Part shown: positions 59,979 to 64,000 of the stretch, piece after piece
How the letters are laid out: each line of letters opens with the position of its first letter
How positions within the stretch are numbered: the stretch's first letter is position 1
DNA from: DASRHT01 sp035293765
GTDB lineage: Bacteria > Chloroflexota > Ktedonobacteria > Ktedonobacterales > Ktedonobacteraceae
Length of the DNA: 64,000 nucleotides
Reading direction: 5' to 3'
Assembly (NCBI GenBank): GCA_035293765.1
Contig: DATGMF010000082.1
Span: 1-64,000 of the forward strand
The notes under the pieces: generated by a model
What the model saw: only the letters and a program-made list of their open reading frames with translations
The model's database searches: none
What the model was told of the DNA's origin: nothing
Translations under genes and position numbers: made by a program

Positions 59979-62900
59979 GCTCGCACATCCTTTCTCTTTA
60001 AGAACCAGGCAATCAATAAGCCGAGGACGACGATGGTCAGTACCAGCAAAAACCAGCAGAGGAAGAGATGGGAAACGGCCTCACTCTGCTTGTAGGTCGA
60101 GAAGAGATTGCCCCAGTATGAGAAGCTGTCGGCCCCCAGCTTATCACCGTGCAGGCCCATTGTTGAGCCCATCGCCGCCATTGCCCAGCGCGCAGGGAAG
60201 AACGCGCCCGCGATTTGCAAGAGCTGCGGTTGGTCGAGCGAGAAGATGACGCCCGAGAAAATGACCTGCGGGATCAGCGCCAGGGGAACAAGGCTCATGG
60301 CGCGGTCGTTGTTGGGCACGATGGCCGAGATGGTCAGGCCGATCATCAGTCCGGCGAGTGAGGTCAGGGCCATCGAGATATAGATCTCCAGGAAAGCGCC
60401 GTGAGAATCGCCATTCTGGAATAAGATACTGTGCGTGAAAGGAGCTTTGAGATTGACCAGGGCCACCAGAACATAGCTCTGAAGCAGGCAAAGGATTCCC
60501 AGGACGACGATTTTTGAGAACATATAGGGAGCGATGCCCAGGTTCACCGTGCGTTCGCGCCGATATACGGGCGCCTCCTTGACGATCTCGCGCGCCCCGT
60601 TGATACAGCCAAACATGACCGCTGCAAAAGCCATGATGAAGAGAATCTTCTGCGCGTCCCCGCCCGAACCGAATTCAATGGACTGCTGTAGAATCTGGTT
60701 GGGCGTTTTACCCTGCTGGGCCGCAAATTGTTGCCCTTGAGGCGTGGCGAGTAGATCAACGACGCGCTGGCAATCAACCGAAACAATCGGGCCGGAGGTG
60801 TCTAACGGATTCTGCCGCGTGGGGCAGGTGGCGATACTGGTCGGAGTAAAGGTGGTGGTGCTCGTCAGGAAGAACAAAACGAGACCAATGAGCGGGGCCT
60901 GCAACAGCAGGATGGCAAGGTTGCCAATGTCATTTTTGAGCAACTCCAGGTAACGCTCGGAAAGAATGCGGAACTGCTTCCAGGGATTGCCACGCTTCGG
61001 CGGCTTGACTGCCGTTGTCTGCGTCTGAAAGTGCGCGCGCCCCGCCGGCCCTTGCTGTAACGGCCCCGCCACGTAGCGAGCGAAGTCGGGCGATTGCTTG
61101 AATTTTTCCTCTGCCTGAGCCGGAATGTTTGGATTCTCCTCAGTTGGCTCCAGAGCACTGTAGATCTCGGCGAAGTCGGTCTTGCCGAAATAGTTTTTGG
61201 CCTCGTTGGGTGGTCCGTAATAGGCCAGATGACCACCCTGACAGAGGAAACAGACGTAATCGCAGGCATTGATGTTGTTCGTTGCGTGCGTGACCAGAAC
61301 GATGGTATGTCCTTTATCCGCGAGCTTACGCAGCAGCAACATCATTTTGCGATCCAGGCCGGGATCAAGGCCCGAGGTGGGTTCATCCAGGAAGAAGACG
61401 CTGGGATTTGCCAGCAGCTCCATCGCGATAGAGACGCGTTTGCGCTGACCGCCCGATAGTTTGCTAACCAGCAGGTGACGCCGGTGTTTCATCTCGACAT
61501 CGTCAAGCACCTCGTCGATACGTTCTTTGATCTGCTTGCGCGTAAAGTCGTTGGGGAGACGCAGTCGGGCAGCATAGTGCAGAGCGCGCTCAACAGTCAG
61601 GTCGCGGTGAATAATGTCATCCTGCGGCACATAGCCAAGCTGCGTGCTAAAGGCGGCGAGATGATGGTAATAATCCTGCCCATTATACAGCACCGCGCCC
61701 TCCTGCGCCGGTCGCAGGCCGTTGAGGGCATCCAGCAAGGTCGATTTGCCAGCGCCCGAGCCGCCGACCACGGCGACGAATTTGCGCGGCGGGATGGCGA
61801 TAGAAATATCATTGAGCAGGATTAGCTTCTTGTTGCCATACTTCTTGAGATGCAGCGCATCGATGCGAATGACATTGCTCTCGTCGTGCTGGGTAAGCTC
61901 GGTTCCCGTGTATATCAGTCTAAACGGGCCGATGCGTATCTCATCGCCGGGCTTGAGCGGGTGATTGGTTACACGATGAGCGTTGACATACACATGATTG
62001 GTACTGCCCTGATCAACGACGCGGTAGCCACCCGGTATTTGTTCCAGGCGAGCGTGGTGCGCAGAAACCTGGGGATGATTGAGCACCACGGTATTATCGC
62101 TCATACGCCCCAGTGTGATAACAGGCGCGCCAAGTGGAATTGGATGAATTTCCGGTATGACTTCCTGCGTTATTCCGCTGCCATCGTTATAGCTGAGAGT
62201 GACAAAGGTGCCATTCTCGTCGCTGATACGGAAAACATCGCCGCGCATCAACACATGGCGGAACGGCTCGCTGCCTGAGTAGGTATGACCCTTATAGGTA
62301 ATGCCGTTAAGCGTCTTGCCGCGCTTGGGATTGGGGTGAATGAAGACAAGCTGATTGCCTTCACGTACAATCTGAGCGTGGAAGCTCGAAACCGTTGGCC
62401 GGTTGATGACGATAGTGTTGGAGGGATCGCGCCCGATGTCGATCACTGGCTGGTTCAGAGGGTAAACGTTCTTTTCATGATGGGTATTCGTGCTGACTTC
62501 GAGCGACGCCATGCCCGTCGCTATGCTCACGGTCCCCGCGTCGCCCTGACCGAAAAGGGGAGCTCGCTCGGTTCCAGGCATGCCTGGCTGCTGAGCTTCC
62601 AGCGTTGGAATGTAAGACGGCACCGGCGGCACTACGGGCGGGGGTGGCGCTTCGGCCTTCCTGGCGTGATGATGTACTTGTTTCGGCTGTTTATCCGATT
62701 CCACAGCCGGAGGAGTATTAACAATCGGAGGCGGCGGAGCCTGACCTGCGGGTGGCGTATTGATAGCCGCGGGTGGCATCTGACCTGCTGCGGGCGATTG
62801 CTTCACTTGCGGGACCTGCCCAATCTGGGGGAGTTGGCCTGCTGCGGGAGTTTGTCTGCTTGCCTGAAAGAGAAAGGTCGTTCCTCCTCCCAGGCCGATG

Positions 62901-63202
62901 CTATCCTGGTCTTGCAGTGGCGATTGCTCTACTTCGCGCTGATTCACGGTCAATGTATTGCGGGCAACAAGCTTCTTGACGCTCCAGGTGCCATTATTCC
63001 ATATAATTTGAGCGTGATGACGTGAAACAGAGGGGTCAGAAATAACAATATCATTGCCTGGTTCGCGACCAACATTAGTAACGGGCTTTGTAATTTGATA
63101 GGTGGTTCCTGCCATTGGACCGGCTATGAACTTGACCGAGCCCAGGACCGAGGGATCATTCACTGCATCCATGATAGTTGCCGTATGGTGGACCGCCGAC
63201 AC
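59975..63202 (-). CDS. ABCG-type ABC transporter with three FHA domains
   Basis: This 1075-aa single-chain half transporter has three FHA phosphothreonine-binding domains: about 20-115 (GRE 45-47, SRHHA), 230-340 (GRD 257-259) and 350-435 (GRMSDN, SAHHA). A Pro/Gln-rich linker lies at 115-215 between the first and second. An ABC ATPase follows with Walker A GGSGAGKS (480-487), signature LSGGQ (582-586) and Walker B FFLDEP (603-608), then an ABC-2 membrane domain with six TM helices (about 760-1070). The GTG start lacks a strong ribosome binding site. Ser/Thr kinase control of export is likely. Confidence 0.92.
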   Translation of the reverse strand: MSAVHHTATIMDAVNDPSVLGSVKFIAGPMAGTTYQITKPVTNVGREPGNDIVISDPSVSRHHAQIIWNNGTWSVKKLVARNTLTVNQREVEQSPLQDQDSIGLGGGTTFLFQASRQTPAAGQLPQIGQVPQVKQSPAAGQMPPAAINTPPAGQAPPPPIVNTPPAVESDKQPKQVHHHARKAEAPPPPVVPPVPSYIPTLEAQQPGMPGTERAPLFGQGDAGTVSIATGMASLEVSTNTHHEKNVYPLNQPVIDIGRDPSNTIVINRPTVSSFHAQIVREGNQLVFIHPNPKRGKTLNGITYKGHTYSGSEPFRHVLMRGDVFRISDENGTFVTLSYNDGSGITQEVIPEIHPIPLGAPVITLGRMSDNTVVLNHPQVSAHHARLEQIPGGYRVVDQGSTNHVYVNAHRVTNHPLKPGDEIRIGPFRLIYTGTELTQHDESNVIRIDALHLKKYGNKKLILLNDISIAIPPRKFVAVVGGSGAGKSTLLDALNGLRPAQEGAVLYNGQDYYHHLAAFSTQLGYVPQDDIIHRDLTVERALHYAARLRLPNDFTRKQIKERIDEVLDDVEMKHRRHLLVSKLSGGQRKRVSIAMELLANPSVFFLDEPTSGLDPGLDRKMMLLLRKLADKGHTIVLVTHATNNINACDYVCFLCQGGHLAYYGPPNEAKNYFGKTDFAEIYSALEPTEENPNIPAQAEEKFKQSPDFARYVAGPLQQGPAGRAHFQTQTTAVKPPKRGNPWKQFRILSERYLELLKNDIGNLAILLLQAPLIGLVLFFLTSTTTFTPTSIATCPTRQNPLDTSGPIVSVDCQRVVDLLATPQGQQFAAQQGKTPNQILQQSIEFGSGGDAQKILFIMAFAAVMFGCINGAREIVKEAPVYRRERTVNLGIAPYMFSKIVVLGILCLLQSYVLVALVNLKAPFTHSILFQNGDSHGAFLEIYISMALTSLAGLMIGLTISAIVPNNDRAMSLVPLALIPQVIFSGVIFSLDQPQLLQIAGAFFPARWAMAAMGSTMGLHGDKLGADSFSYWGNLFSTYKQSEAVSHLFLCWFLLVLTIVVLGLLIAWFLKRKDVRA

Positions 63203-63327
63203 GACATAACGCAGCAGGGAGCATACGGCATCTCCTTTCTCTGTAACTCTTCTCCATACATTACATGCGCTACCACCGACTATCGCTCAGCAGGCATTTG
63301 CTAAAAAATGCTCTGCCTTTCCCGGCA

Positions 63328-63356
63328 ATTATACTGTAGTATGAGAAGGCTGACAA
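63328..63356 (-). promoter_or_regulatory. Strong promoter for the FHA-ABC transporter gene
   Basis: On the minus strand TTGTCA (63356-63351) and a perfect TATAAT (63333-63328) are spaced by 17 bp, giving a leader of about 120 nt. The -35 box lies just past the stop codon of the upstream NUDIX gene. Confidence 0.75.
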
Positions 63357-63362
63357 GACGGA

Positions 63363-63878
63363 TCATTTCGCCCTTTGCAGCGCGGCCTCGTACAGTTCGC
63401 GGTTGAACTGGACCCACATCAGGGTACGGGCCTCAGGAGGAGGAAAGAGGGAGCGGCCCAGCGCCTCGGCTGTAGGAAAGAAATCATTTAGCGAACTGAC
63501 CTGAGCGGTATAGAAGACCTGGTAACTGTCAGGGTAGGGATAACGATACGCGTCCGGTCTGGAACCAAGCAGCCGCAGGCGCTGGTAGGCCAGCAGGTAT
63601 AATGGTCCCAGTTCCGCCCCTGTCTCCTCGAACACTTCGCGGCGCACAGCCTCTTCCGGGTGCTCACCAGGTTCAATATGGCCGCCGGGGATATCCCATC
63701 CCCGGCAAGCCAGATTGGTCATGAGCAGGTGATCGTCCATGAACGCTACCGCTAACGCCGTCTTGACCAGTTCGAGCGGCGGTAACTGCGAGGAAAGTAC
63801 CGTTCGGCATTCATTCGGCTTTGGCAGCCAGGCAATATCTTTCTGATGAGAAAGGATCCTGTGATCGTGGTCAAACAT
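63363..63878 (-). CDS. NUDIX hydrolase
   Basis: The protein is 171 aa from ATG 63878, which has GAAGAGGC upstream; the longer frame to 63950 adds a Lys/Arg-rich stretch and seems unlikely. The NUDIX box is GGHIEPGEHPEEAVRREV followed by FEETGA, intact. The flanking WDIPGGHIEPGE is typical of MutT/ADP-ribose-type members. A C-terminal extension of ~50 residues contains FPPPEARTLMWVQFN. Substrate unknown. Confidence 0.88.
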   Translation of the reverse strand: MFDHDHRILSHQKDIAWLPKPNECRTVLSSQLPPLELVKTALAVAFMDDHLLMTNLACRGWDIPGGHIEPGEHPEEAVRREVFEETGAELGPLYLLAYQRLRLLGSRPDAYRYPYPDSYQVFYTAQVSSLNDFFPTAEALGRSLFPPPEARTLMWVQFNRELYEAALQRAK

Positions 63879-63948
63879 GATGGTTTGCCTCTTCGTAAGC
63901 ACACGGATGCGATCAACCTTCCGTGAAATTCCAAGCGACAACGCTCCC

Positions 63949-64000
63949 ACAATGAATCGGGGAGTTCCAGCGGCTAGCAGGGTAGGGGCTGTAGGGGCAA
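63949..64000. repeat. Probable start of another dispersed repeat at the window edge
   Basis: CCCACAATGAATCGGGGAG (from about 63949) resembles CCCACGATGATTCGGGGAG inside the 28769-29136 element, and the last bases GTAGGGGCTGTAGGGGC carry the GTAGGGGC end. The right half lies beyond the window. Confidence 0.45.

Noticed and set aside
62285..63025. Plus-strand open frame (246 codons) opposite the FHA-ABC gene
   Set aside because: The antisense frame is kept open by the Pro/Gln-rich linker and Gly codons on the real strand; the translation is Arg-rich without a family.
1..64000. tRNA, rRNA, tmRNA and RNase P genes
   Set aside because: Gaps were scanned by eye for T-loop (GGTTCGAATCC-like) and other conserved motifs on both strands, and none was found; a tRNAscan or Infernal run would be decisive.

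Overview
The window reads as a chromosomal piece of a moderately GC-rich bacterium, most likely Chloroflexota and probably a Ktedonobacteria-type member. No 16S rRNA is present, so this is an inference. It rests on a beta' subunit with a long coiled-coil N-terminal insertion, a grpE-dnaJ-hspR heat-shock operon, many sensor kinases and receiver proteins, single-TM proteins with low-complexity tails, a MEDS-domain protein, an FHA-ABCG fusion, and dispersed palindromic repeats that begin GTAGGG. Genes lie on both strands in short operons. I saw no tRNA, rRNA, CRISPR array, prophage or complete insertion sequence.

Layout: 1-12.3 kb (minus strand) is an information-processing superoperon in the order rpoB, rpoC, rpsL, rpsG, fusA, tuf (cut by the window edge). 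It is driven by a near-consensus promoter at 12283-12311 and has a leader of about 490 nt that contains a terminator-like hairpin. 12.4-15.4 kb holds a membrane protein and an Rrf2 regulator / receiver / cysteine synthase operon with a palindrome on its promoter. 15.5-21.1 kb (plus) has an OmpR-type two-component pair, then an alcohol-dehydrogenase-like protein with a disordered tail and a membrane-anchored GH3 glycosidase. 21.2-23.4 kb (minus) is grpE-dnaJ-hspR with a HAIR-like operator on its promoter. 23.4-27.6 kb has a secreted CAP-domain protein and a minus-strand MBL hydrolase / M50 peptidase / HD protein / scpA operon.

27.7-34.2 kb (plus) carries a YihY membrane protein, a 368-bp element with 24-bp perfect terminal inverted repeats, a lipoprotein / MFS exporter / DUF4097-like operon, and a zinc-ribbon AIM24 protein. 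34.2-39.4 kb (minus) has a NUDIX / membrane / MEDS operon and a kinase / response regulator / URO-D-like operon. trmD follows at 39.6 kb. At 40.3-42.4 kb lies a visibly AT-richer two-gene island: a helical protein resembling the RarA/MgsA C-terminal region, then a protein whose layout resembles DarT-type ADP-ribosyltransferases. This is the best candidate here for an undescribed accessory system.

42.4-64 kb holds ftsK, RNase J, a cytochrome P450, a CCA-adding enzyme, several single-TM proteins, a metallophosphoesterase, a small transaldolase, a two-domain methyltransferase, an alpha/beta-hydrolase that lacks its nucleophile, an amidohydrolase, coaBC, the triple-FHA ABC transporter and a NUDIX hydrolase. 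Palindromic repeats with GTAGGG ends occur at 28.8-29.1, 45.55 and 59.9 kb, and probably at the right edge. The one at 59.9 kb supplies the stop codon of the FHA-ABC gene.
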